A stretch of DNA of 64,000 nt from assembly GCF_000285575.1 (NCBI RefSeq), contig NZ_HE611050.1, positions 762,473 to 826,472 on the forward strand, given 5' to 3'. The translations under genes and the position numbers were made by a program. Below, piece by piece: positions 36,621-44,839 of this stretch. This stretch comes from Clostridium senegalense JC122 (GTDB lineage: Bacteria > Bacillota > Clostridia > Clostridiales > Clostridiaceae). The notes under the pieces are model-generated. The model had not been told where the DNA came from, made no database searches, and was given only the letters and a program-made list of their open reading frames with translations. Positions within the stretch are counted from its first letter, which is position 1. Every line of letters starts with the position of its first letter.

Positions 36621-36981
36621 TATAGGGTTCCAAATTAAATCTTAAACTTATTCATTTATCAAATGATAAAACTCAAATTAATATTTTTTCAATAGCTAAC
36701 AGATTATTTTAGTTAAGAGTTAAGAGTTAAGAGTGAATAGTAAACAGTTGTGGTTATTACTACTCACTTCGTTCCTAGTAATTCTCAACGTATCTTTTTA
36801 TAAATTTGCAAAGCAAATTATATTGATAGATTTTTTTAAATCATTTTCAGAAAGTGGTTGTCACTTTCATCCTAAATTCTTAATTCATAATTCATAATTC
36901 ATAATTTTTAACTAACTATATTTATACTTATTTTTCTCAACTGATAACAAAAATTTGATGTATAAATTTAAGTTATAGATT
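36621..36981 (+). repeat. Interspersed repeat family, copy C (longest)
   Basis: This roughly 360-base non-coding element begins TATAGGGTTCC. Internally it carries inverted TTAGTTAA (36709-36716) / TTAACTAA (36908-36915). Next to these are three copies of the heptamer AGTTAAG (36711-36731) on the left and three of ATTCATA (36883-36903) on the right. Copy D shares the left 100 bases, the TTAGTTAA pair and the right 65 bases with less in the middle. Copy E matches the central part in the opposite orientation. The terminal-inverted-repeat look is MITE-like, but no coding capacity or target duplication is established. Confidence 0.7.
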
Positions 36982-37014
36982 GCACCCCTATAATTGCTTT
37001 GTTAATATTTTTAA

Positions 37015-37048
37015 AATATATCACAGTATAGTTGACTAGTCAACTATA
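37015..37048 (-). promoter_or_regulatory. Promoter with overlapping palindromic operator, reading toward marR
   Basis: On the minus strand TTGACT (37043-37038), a 17-base spacer and TATATT (37020-37015) make a good sigma-A promoter. A perfect 22-bp palindrome, TATAGTTGACTAGTCAACTATA (37027-37048), covers the -35 box. Such palindromes are typical MarR operators. The direction fits transcription of marR and the MFS gene through a leader of about 430 bases that contains repeat copy C. Confidence 0.7.
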
Positions 37049-37106
37049 TCCGTATTAGTCTTATTTTAAAAAATATTTCTACAATTTGAATAAAATTACT
37101 ATATAA

Positions 37107-37134
37107 AAAACACTAGATAATTATCTAGTGTTTG
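37107..37134 (-). terminator. Terminator at the end of the polysaccharide cluster
   Basis: This is a perfect 26-base palindrome (13-bp arms, AAACACTAGATAA and its complement, 37108-37133) with A- and T-runs outside. It overlaps the stop of the glycosyltransferase at 37125. Confidence 0.75.
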
Positions 37135-38228
37135 TCCTTTAAAATTTCTTTATAAAAATTATGATATTTTTGCCAAAATCTACTCATTGTAAATTCTTTC
37201 AGTACTAAATTTTTAATATTATGTCCTAAAACTTTTAAATTTTCACCCTTATCATAAGCCTCTAACATACTTATATAAATATCCTTTTCACCTTGTGATT
37301 TTATCAATATTCCATTATTAAAATTTATTATATTTTCCAAATCTCCAACTTTGGTAGTTATCACTGGAATTTCCATAGCTGCTGATTCAAGCATTGCTAA
37401 TGGTGGAGCTCCCCCTTCACTGTAAGATGCTATAATTGTACAATCACATATTTTTAGATAGTCCCCTACATTTTCAACAAATCCACCTAAAATAACTTCT
37501 TTTTCCAAGTTCAACTCTACTATAAGTTCTTTTATTCTGTCTTTTGATTCTCCATCTCCTAATAAAAGCAACTTAGAATTTTTATTATCATTATTAAATT
37601 TAGCAAATGCTCTAATTATATTTTCATGATTTTTTATAGGATGAAATCTTGCAATAACTCCAAAAACAAAATCATCTTCATTTATTTTAAATTTATTTTT
37701 TAATTGATCTGATGATTCTTTTTCAATAAATTTATTAATTCTTATACCATTATTAACTACTGCTTTCTTTCCTTCAAACTGCTTTTCTTCTAAAAGTCTT
37801 AATAAATTCTCAGAAACTGTAATATAATTTTCAAAACTCTTCAACCCTAATGAACTTAATGGTGTATATAAATAATACTTAAATTTATTATTTAAAAAAT
37901 CATATCTATAATCACTATGAACTGTTGCTACAGTTTTACATTTTATTTTATTTTTTATAAAAAAATGTATTAAAAATGGTGATGCTCCATGAAAGTTAAC
38001 AATATCTATATCATTTTCTTCTGCATATTTTACTATTTCAGTATTTATAACTTTCTTCTGAAAAATTTTATAATTTATTTTTGTATTTTTTACTTTATTA
38101 GATAAATATCCTTCTCCTACACAACCTAAAACATTTTCAAAATACTTATTATCCTTGCTACATAAACTTAATACATGACTGGCTCCTCCGCCATTATCAT
38201 TTCCCGATATAATATGTAAAACCTTAAT
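37125..38228 (-). CDS. Glycosyltransferase family 4, apparent ATT start
   Basis: This GT4 protein (about 367 aa) probably adds a sugar to the surface polysaccharide unit. The C-terminal Rossmann domain has FGVIARFHPIKNHENIIRAF, KLLLLGDGESKDRIKELI and the nucleotide-sugar motif IIASYSEGGAPPLAMLESAA. The in-frame coding region continues upstream of the first conventional start (TTG 37844) for 128 codons, beginning (M)KVLHIISGNDNGGGASHVL, the typical GT4 N-terminus. That stretch contains no ATG, GTG or TTG. AGGAGG lies eight bases before an ATT at 38228, the codon where family members start. Either ATT initiates, as in infC, or an ATG was mutated. It is last in the polysaccharide cluster. Confidence 0.78.
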   Translation of the reverse strand: MKVLHIISGNDNGGGASHVLSLCSKDNKYFENVLGCVGEGYLSNKVKNTKINYKIFQKKVINTEIVKYAEENDIDIVNFHGASPFLIHFFIKNKIKCKTVATVHSDYRYDFLNNKFKYYLYTPLSSLGLKSFENYITVSENLLRLLEEKQFEGKKAVVNNGIRINKFIEKESSDQLKNKFKINEDDFVFGVIARFHPIKNHENIIRAFAKFNNDNKNSKLLLLGDGESKDRIKELIVELNLEKEVILGGFVENVGDYLKICDCTIIASYSEGGAPPLAMLESAAMEIPVITTKVGDLENIINFNNGILIKSQGEKDIYISMLEAYDKGENLKVLGHNIKNLVLKEFTMSRFWQKYHNFYKEILKDKH

Positions 38229-38370
38229 TTTAATCCCCTCCTAAAAGTTTAAAGAGAAATAAAAAGCAATTTATATTTTTAGTTTAATCAGTATATTATA
38301 TAATACTTTAAAATAATAATCTACACTTTAAAAATAAGTTACAATGTCAAATTATATTATATTCTTTTAT

Positions 38371-38394
38371 AAAAAAAGAGCATAATATGCTCCC
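38371..38394 (-). terminator. Terminator between the WecG/TagA and GT4 genes
   Basis: GAGCAT and ATGCTC (38378-38392) form a short stem with a three-base loop, followed on the minus strand by seven T residues. It lies directly past the stop at 38399. The short stem may allow readthrough into the last glycosyltransferase gene. Confidence 0.6.
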
Positions 38395-38398
38395 TATT

Positions 38399-39106
38399 CT
38401 ACCTATTTTTTATGGTAGTGATTAAAAATTTAGGTATAATACCTAATCTTTTTATTCTCGAAGGATTTTTTAATGTTCTATAAAGCCATTCCAATCCACA
38501 ATCTATCATCCATTTAGGTGCTCTATTAACTTTTCCAGAAATCACATCAAAGCTTCCACCGACACCCATATATATACTACATGGCAAACTTTCCATATTT
38601 TTTATAATAAATTCTTCTTGCCTTGGTGCACCCATTGCTACAAATATAGCATATGGTTTCTTTTCTTCTATTTCTTTCGTAATATGTGTACAGTTGCTCA
38701 TCTCAAAATATCCATTATGACTTCCGACTATATTTAAATTTTTATATTTTTCTTTTAATTCTTTTTTACAGTCTTCTAAAACTTCTTCATTTGCACCTAA
38801 TAAATATATACCTTTATTTTCCTTATTGCAAACTTTAATTATTTCATCCATTATTTCAATTCCAGCCAATTTCTCTTGTATAGGGTTTTTTACTATTTTT
38901 GATGCGATAATAGTTCCAATTCCATCTGGAATTATTATTGATTTTTCTGATGTGAAAAAATCAAATAATTTTTTATTATTTAATCCTAGATTTAATATTT
39001 CAGGATTTCCAGATACAATATTTATTTTTTCTTTTGAAAAAACTTCTTTAATAAGCTCTTCTTTTGTTCCTGAAAAAATATCATAATCTAATAATTTTAT
39101 TCCCAT
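38399..39106 (-). CDS. WecG/TagA/CpsF family glycosyltransferase
   Basis: This 235-aa protein belongs to the family that transfers N-acetylmannosamine or related sugars onto lipid-linked N-acetylglucosamine, an early step of teichoic acid or exopolysaccharide assembly. Visible are INIVSGNPEILNLGL (about 28-42), IIPDGIGTIIASKIV, GIYLLGANEEVLEDCKKEL, and VAMGAPRQEEFI. The GGSFDVISGKVNRAPKWMID block follows, with a C-terminal WLYRTLKNPSRIKR. All are diagnostic for the family. It follows the polyprenyl-phosphate sugar transferase directly (stop and start adjacent), so the two initiating enzymes are coupled. Confidence 0.93.
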   Translation of the reverse strand: MGIKLLDYDIFSGTKEELIKEVFSKEKINIVSGNPEILNLGLNNKKLFDFFTSEKSIIIPDGIGTIIASKIVKNPIQEKLAGIEIMDEIIKVCNKENKGIYLLGANEEVLEDCKKELKEKYKNLNIVGSHNGYFEMSNCTHITKEIEEKKPYAIFVAMGAPRQEEFIIKNMESLPCSIYMGVGGSFDVISGKVNRAPKWMIDCGLEWLYRTLKNPSRIKRLGIIPKFLITTIKNR

Positions 39107-39760
39107 TTAAAATGCCCCTTCACTTTTAAACACTTTTACAACCGTTTGGAATAATATTTTTATATCTAATAATAAAGAAAACTTCTTTATGTACGTTAAA
39201 TCATAATAAACAGTTTTGCCAAGTTCTATTTCTCCTCTTCCATTTACTTGTGCAAGTCCTGTTATCCCAGGTAATACTAATAATCTTTGATAATAGCTTT
39301 CTGGATAATATTTTACAACATCAGGTATCTCTGGTCTAGGACCAATTAGACTCATATCCCCTTTAAGAACATTAAATAATTGTGGTATTTCATCTAGGCT
39401 AGTTTTTCTTAAAAATTTTCCACTTTTAGTAACTCTATTGTCACTTTTGCTCTGAAAAACAAAATTATCCATATTTTCAGGATCTATTTCTAATTCTCTT
39501 TTTGATTCTGCTGAAACTACCATAGTTCTAAATTTCAATATAGTGAAATTTTTACCATCCTTGCCTACTCTCACTTGTTTAAAAAGTGCTGGTCCTTTTG
39601 AATCTAATTTTATCCATGCCCACAATATTATAAATATTGGAGATAATATTAATATACCTATAATTGATAATATTATATCTGAAATTCTTTTTATCCCAAA
39701 CTGTATAGCTTTCCCTCTAATTTCACTATAAGCGTCTATTTTTATGTCATTTGCGTCCAT
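39107..39760 (-). CDS. Polyprenyl-phosphate sugar-1-phosphate transferase (initiating)
   Basis: This bacterial sugar transferase (217 aa) starts the repeat unit by moving a sugar phosphate onto undecaprenyl phosphate. It is the short form with one hydrophobic segment (about 30-50), then FKQVRVGKDGKNFTILKFRT, the catalytic region RKTSLDEIPQLFNVLKGDMS and LIGPRPEIPDVVKYY, and PGITGLAQVNGRGEI. All PglC/WcaJ-type motifs are present. ATG 39760 has GGAGGG five bases upstream, so the frame to 39778 is rejected. The sugar cannot be told from sequence. Confidence 0.93.
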   Translation of the reverse strand: MDANDIKIDAYSEIRGKAIQFGIKRISDIILSIIGILILSPIFIILWAWIKLDSKGPALFKQVRVGKDGKNFTILKFRTMVVSAESKRELEIDPENMDNFVFQSKSDNRVTKSGKFLRKTSLDEIPQLFNVLKGDMSLIGPRPEIPDVVKYYPESYYQRLLVLPGITGLAQVNGRGEIELGKTVYYDLTYIKKFSLLLDIKILFQTVVKVFKSEGAF

Positions 39761-39851
39761 TGTATCCCTCCACATCATCTATTTATAAACATTTATTCTT
39801 TATTTTAATACTTGCCATATTTTAATTTTATAATTCTATAAGATTATAAAA

Positions 39852-41085
39852 TTAATTATATATTTTCAAATCATTAAACAAAATACTTTCTGATAATGCT
39901 ATAAACAACCAAAAATAAGTAGTTGTTTGTGGTGAAAAAAATAGATTATCTAAAAAGTTCATAGCTAAAAAAGCTATACTAGATGCCATAACTCCCATGA
40001 AAAATAATTTATACATTTTATTATGAGAATTCTTATAAACTCTAACTACACTTCTAATAGAACTTACAATAACAAGAACAAATGAAATTATTCCTAATAT
40101 CCCTAGTTCACTTTGAATTTTTAAATATGAGTTATGACTACTAAATCTATGGTAATCTTTGTATCTTAATTCTGGATATTTTTCAATATATTGATCATAT
40201 AGAGCTACATAATTACCATTTCCTATTCCTAATATGGGATTTTCTTTTATCATTTTTCCTGCTACCTTCCACAGCTTTATTCGTGGGTCATTTAATACAG
40301 ATATTTTAATGTTGGAAAATCTATTTATTAAAGATTTATCAAATAAAATTATCGGTACAAATATTATAAAAACAGATAAAAATTTATAATTATATAAAAA
40401 TGCTAAAACTAAAAGTCCTATGATAAATCCAACAGTAGCATTTCTTGAATAAGTTAAAAATATATTTATAACTATTAATAATGATGTTATAATGTAAAAA
40501 CTTTTACTTTTTTTATTATTTTCATTAAAAATCAACATAAATATAGGAAAGAAACTTAAAACTAAATATGCTCCTAATCCATTTGGATTTTCCATAGTCG
40601 ATGTAATACGTGTTCCTTCTGAAGATATAAATATTGGATCTAATCCAATCTTGGTAAAATACTGTATACCTCCATATACACATAAAATTGCCGTTGTACA
40701 TACAAAACACTTTATTATGTTTTCTATACTTTTCTTTTCTTTTACTTCATATTTTACTATAAATACTAAAGCTATATATGTTACAAATCTAAATGTTTCT
40801 TTTAATGCTAATCCTTTTTCTGCAGAATATATTGTTGAAAAAGCCATAACTATAGCTAGTACAATTATACTAATACCCAAAAATGAAGTTATAAAATTAT
40901 TTAAATTCGAATAAAGTTTTTTCTATTATTTTATTTTTTAATGAATATATAGCATAAATAAAAATAATTAACATTAATATAATATCTGGAACTTTACCTA
41001 TAATCCCTAGTTTATCATTTATTATAGGCAAAATTAATACATATATACAGATTAAATAATATAATAATTTAGATGTTTTATTCAT
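39852..41085 (-). pseudogene. O-antigen ligase/polymerase-like protein, frameshifted
   Basis: Two frames form one polytopic protein of the Wzy/WaaL (O-antigen ligase) superfamily. The first frame from ATG 41085 holds two membrane helices and stops at 40897. The second, in the adjacent frame, is open from about 40920 and runs to 39852. It encodes KLYSNLNNFITSFLGISIIV, then about eight helices and the periplasmic loop region typical of the family (KMIKENPILGIGNGNYVAL and FSSHNSYLKIQSELGILG). Removing one A from the A6 tract (plus-strand T6 at 40917-40922) joins them to about 410 residues. The second frame alone lacks a good start. It ends about 90 bases before the sugar transferase start. Confidence 0.78.
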
Positions 41086-41116
41086 ATTATCACCAACTCT
41101 TTTTAACATTTAAAGT

Positions 41117-41139
41117 GCCCATACCTAAAGGAAGGGCCC
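41117..41139 (-). promoter_or_regulatory. GC-rich hairpin before the O-antigen ligase gene
   Basis: In a very AT-rich gap, GCCC (41117-41120) can pair with GGGC (41134-41137), with an inner CC-TTTA-GG stem on the minus strand. It lies about 30 bases before the ligase start codon. It could be a leader structure; it has no T-run. Confidence 0.3.
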
Positions 41140-41202
41140 TTAAACCTTATAAATTATACTTTCACTAATATGCTCTATTGTAAGTATTTTTTTCTAATTA
41201 AT

Positions 41203-42234
41203 CTATCTTGAAGTCTTAGTATTTTTATTTATCCTTTTATTTGACTTTAGCAGATAAAAATTTACTAATCCATCTAAAAATCCTATACCATAGCTAAAAT
41301 GTAATATAGGAAAAACTATAGGAATATATTTTAAAAGCTTTCTTTTACCTTTGGTTATCTTAAATGAAGATATTAAATCTCCTATTAAGTATAAAGCTAA
41401 AACTACCATCCAAATATAAAATATAGGTTTGAAAAATAAGCTTAGTACAGCTGCTCCTATATTTCCTAAAACAAATGCCATTGGTACTAGATGTCTTATA
41501 GATGGTGTGCCTCCATGCTTTTGCATCACTCTAACTTTCCAAAAACCATATTGAAAATATTGTCTCCAAAGTTTTTTAAAAGATCCTCTACTATAATATG
41601 TAGATTTAATTGTTGGAGATAGTAATATCTTATATCCACCTTTAGTAACTCTAAAGTTAATTTCATCATCTTGATTTCTAACTAATTCATCATCAAAATA
41701 ACCTATATCTTCCAAAACCTCTCTTTTATATGCACCAAATGCTACTGTATCTACAAACATTTCCTCTTTTGCATATCTAAATAATGCATTACCTACACCA
41801 AACGGTGAACTCATTGCCAAGGCAATAGCTGTTCCTTTATCATTTTCACTAATAGTTTCTATGGGACCACCTACACAACCTACCTCTTTATTATTAAATA
41901 ATAAATTCATATTATTTTCTACAAATTTTTCATCAGCATATGCATGAGCTCCAAATATTATTATGCTATCAGCATTACTATATCGTATTCCTTCATTCAT
42001 AGCTTTAGGAGCCGTTAATCCTTTGTTATCAACTAAATGTATATTGTCATATTTATCTTCATATTCTTTAATTAAATCTCTTGTACCATCATCAGACATT
42101 CCATCACAAACTAAAACTTCATATAAATCTTTAGGATAGGTCTGATTTACAAAAGAATCTAAACATTCTTTTATGTAGTTTTTTTCATTTCTACAAGGAA
42201 TGACTACTGAAACGGTATGTTTATCTATCTCCAT
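41203..42234 (-). CDS. Glycosyltransferase family 2, membrane-associated
   Basis: This GT2 enzyme of 343 aa has a GT-A fold: SVVIPCRNEKNYIKECLDSF (9-28), EVLVCDGMSDDGTRDLIKEY, a second acidic region ADSIIIFGAHAYADEKFVEN, and RNQDDEINFRVTKGGYKIL, corresponding to the ED/QxxRW-like area. The C-terminal 90 residues contain two or three hydrophobic segments, so it is probably membrane-bound and acts on the lipid-linked unit. AGGAG precedes ATG 42234. It lies inside the polysaccharide cluster between two frameshifted genes, but is itself intact. The donor sugar is unknown. Confidence 0.92.
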   Translation of the reverse strand: MEIDKHTVSVVIPCRNEKNYIKECLDSFVNQTYPKDLYEVLVCDGMSDDGTRDLIKEYEDKYDNIHLVDNKGLTAPKAMNEGIRYSNADSIIIFGAHAYADEKFVENNMNLLFNNKEVGCVGGPIETISENDKGTAIALAMSSPFGVGNALFRYAKEEMFVDTVAFGAYKREVLEDIGYFDDELVRNQDDEINFRVTKGGYKILLSPTIKSTYYSRGSFKKLWRQYFQYGFWKVRVMQKHGGTPSIRHLVPMAFVLGNIGAAVLSLFFKPIFYIWMVVLALYLIGDLISSFKITKGKRKLLKYIPIVFPILHFSYGIGFLDGLVNFYLLKSNKRINKNTKTSR

Positions 42235-42269
42235 CTTTATCTCCTTTGCAATTTTTTTACATCACCAAT

Positions 42270-43380
42270 TTAAAAATTACTTTTCATAAGTTGATCTTTA
42301 ACTTCTCTAGCTCTTTGTTGCCAAGTATTTCTTTCAAATACTTCATTCATATTTTTAAACTTAAATTCTAACTCACTTCTATGTTCATATATTTCTTTAA
42401 GTTTATTTTTTATAGAATCTAATTCATATTCACATGTATATCCTATGTTATTTTCTTCAATAAAACGTCCACCTATGCCACCTTTAACTGCAATTATAGG
42501 TTTTTTATGGGATAAATAATAAAATAGTTTCATAGGCATTGCAAATTTCCAATAATGTGATGGTTTAGTCAACAAACAAAACACATCTGCATTTTTAGCC
42601 TCTTCATCTAATTCTTTATCCTTTAAATGAAGTATTTTTATTCTACTATTAATATATTTTTTATATTTATTTTCCACGCTTTTCCATTCATTTTCTCTAC
42701 AAACTATAGTTAATGTATAATTTTCATCTTCATTTATAACTTTAAAAACCAAACTCTAAATCATATAATTTTCCTAATCCACCACTATAAAAAATATTAA
42801 TTTTATCATTATATACTTTATATTGATTATCCTCACAATCAATATAATCACATCCTGATGGCAACTTTATTCTTTCATAATTATATCTTAATGGTATGTA
42901 TTTTCCCATTTCTATAGATGGTAAAAACATGACATCTAAAATTTTATTATACATAAATAAATCATAATAATAGAAAATATATGCTACTGTTCTTTTTAGA
43001 AAACCTACACTTTGTTTATATTGATCAAATTTCCAATGAATATCCCTATAAAATAATCCTATCTTTATATTGTTTTTTTTACAAAATTTCATAAAAGAAA
43101 AATCCATTAAAGGGAAAATAGGCAAATGATTTTTTTCTGTTAGAAGCGTTGGTTCTGTAGAGCTTTCACTATATACAAAATCATATTTTATACCTTTTTT
43201 TACATTATTTTTTATAACTTTAATCTTTTCTTTTCTTTCTTTTCCATATCCACTAACAACATCAACGTCATATCCAATATCTTTAAAAGCTTGAATCATT
43301 TTCATAGGTCTTATTTGAGAAGCTGCTGCATAATTTTTATCTATTTTAAATGGAATATGAAATATACACTTTTTCTTCAT
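42270..43380 (-). pseudogene. Glycosyltransferase (GT4-like), frameshifted
   Basis: Two frames together make a GT4-like enzyme of about 370 residues. The N-terminal part, from ATG 43380 (GGAGG upstream), has an early GT4 pattern (AAASQIRPMKMIQAFKDIGY, VVSGYGKERKEKIK) and stops at 42742, shortly after the inter-domain signature NIFYSGGLGKLYDLE. The C-terminal part continues in the next frame from about 42757 to 42270, with TIVCRENEW, VFCLLTKPSHYWKFAMPMKL and GGIGGRFIEENNIGY. One extra T in a TTT-GG-TTTTT stretch (42742-42757) explains the shift. A separate start for the second part could only be a TTG without a binding site. Confidence 0.82.
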
Positions 43381-43491
43381 TTTTTCCTCCAATTTATAGT
43401 TCCAATAATTGGTTATAAAATTTACCTAACTATTAATATAGATAAGCTAATGAATTTACTTAATTAATCCATTTATGCTTATCTATATATT

Positions 43492-44838
43492 TTAATTAAT
43501 TTTAATATTAAATTTATCAAATATTACAGATGAATATTTAATAAACAATAATAATCCTACAATACTAATAGTACTAGAACTATATATAAAGTCACAGAAT
43601 CCACCTTGACTAGCAATGGCAAAATTCGATGTTAAAACTGCGAACAAAGTTATATTTATAGGATCCTTTTTACACTTCAAGAAGATTACAAATATGCCTC
43701 CAAATAATATTCCCATATATATAGCTGCGAATACTACACCTTTCACTCCAAAATTAGCAAAAGCTTCTCCAACAAACATAGCATTCATAACACCGGCTAT
43801 GCCTTTATATACGTTTCTGCTTCCATAATACCCCATTACAACTTTTCCAGATCTTACATGACTTTTTCCAATTCCTAAAAAATGTAAAATCGAAGGTGAA
43901 AAGCTGCGTCCCATAAGTAATGGCACCCCTGACGTAAATAAATCTATATGAAACATCAGAGTAACTGCTTGGGTATATATAGTTCTTCCAAGTGGTCCTT
44001 CATAGATACTAAATATATTATTTAATCTTCCATTTAAGGCATACATTGCAAATATAATTGCTCCAAGGAATACAATTAGTGGTGCAAAGAATTTTAACTT
44101 TATTCCACCTTTTACATATATGTATATAATTATAAATACAAATAAGTAAAATACTACTGGTGCCTTAGCAAAATTGTATGTTTTTATTAAAAGCGAACTT
44201 ATAAATAATATAGAAAATAATATTTTCCATTTTTTATCTTTAACAGTCATACAAAATGTAAAAGCTAAATAAGATAACATTGGGATGAATGTTAATACAA
44301 AAATATTTGCTACATATGATGTTATATTTGATATTCTAATTCTTTCTAAAGCTAAATCCAAATTAGGATCTTTAAATATTAGTTTAAAGATTGGTATATA
44401 ACCAATTCTAACAAACATATATGTCATTACCATTATGCAAAATGCTGATAGAGATGCTGTAATTAAAAATACATTTTTTTCATTACTTGTCTCAACTTCT
44501 TTTTTTAAATATATATCATAGTCTCTTTTAGCATTAACTTTAAATATTTTCTCAATTAATAATATAGTTAATGGCATTGCTATAATAGTAAACAATAATA
44601 AATAAAAAGTTTTATCTATATTTTTATCTTCTATTATATATCCAATCATATAGTGTTTTCTATCGCCTAAATAAGCTAAACTAACTCCGATATATGCTTG
44701 TAAAATAATAAGATAAAATGTATATGAAATTAAATTTAATTTATTAGGCATTAAAGTACCTGCTGCCTTATAAAATAAATAGGCAGAAAGTGCTACTCCT
44801 GAAAATATTAACATTAACTTGAAAAATATAATATCCAT
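43492..44838 (-). CDS. O-antigen polymerase-like (Wzy/EpsG type) membrane protein
   Basis: This 448-aa protein has about ten to twelve hydrophobic segments and an extracellular-type loop (about 300-370). That loop holds LGRTIYTQAVTLMFHIDLFT and GVPLLMGRSFSPSILHFLG, which fits the oligosaccharide repeat unit polymerase (OrPol) family. In Wzx/Wzy-dependent assembly it would link repeat units on the outer face of the membrane. It starts two bases before the LRR gene stop and lies between that gene and the glycosyltransferases. Assignment rests on length, topology and context, since Wzy proteins share little sequence. Confidence 0.75.
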   Translation of the reverse strand: MDIIFFKLMLIFSGVALSAYLFYKAAGTLMPNKLNLISYTFYLIILQAYIGVSLAYLGDRKHYMIGYIIEDKNIDKTFYLLLFTIIAMPLTILLIEKIFKVNAKRDYDIYLKKEVETSNEKNVFLITASLSAFCIMVMTYMFVRIGYIPIFKLIFKDPNLDLALERIRISNITSYVANIFVLTFIPMLSYLAFTFCMTVKDKKWKILFSILFISSLLIKTYNFAKAPVVFYLFVFIIIYIYVKGGIKLKFFAPLIVFLGAIIFAMYALNGRLNNIFSIYEGPLGRTIYTQAVTLMFHIDLFTSGVPLLMGRSFSPSILHFLGIGKSHVRSGKVVMGYYGSRNVYKGIAGVMNAMFVGEAFANFGVKGVVFAAIYMGILFGGIFVIFLKCKKDPINITLFAVLTSNFAIASQGGFCDFIYSSSTISIVGLLLFIKYSSVIFDKFNIKIN

Positions 44839-44839
44839 A

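Larger units (their letters stand above)
36568..37124. other. Leader and promoter region upstream of marR
   Basis: This 557-base non-coding gap holds repeat-family copy C (36621-36981), the promoter/operator at 37015-37048, and the terminator of the glycosyltransferase at its right edge. Apart from these I see no gene. Confidence 0.7.

Noticed and set aside
36709..36906. Heptamer tandem repeats as a CRISPR array
   Set aside because: Units are seven bases without spacers and there are no cas genes.
36709..36915. Repeat copy C as an insertion sequence
   Set aside because: There is no transposase frame and no clear target duplication. It remains a non-coding repeat with MITE-like ends only.
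42270..42752. Separate small gene starting at TTG 42752
   Set aside because: No ribosome binding site is present, and the sequence is the second half of a GT4-like protein directly continuing the preceding frame.
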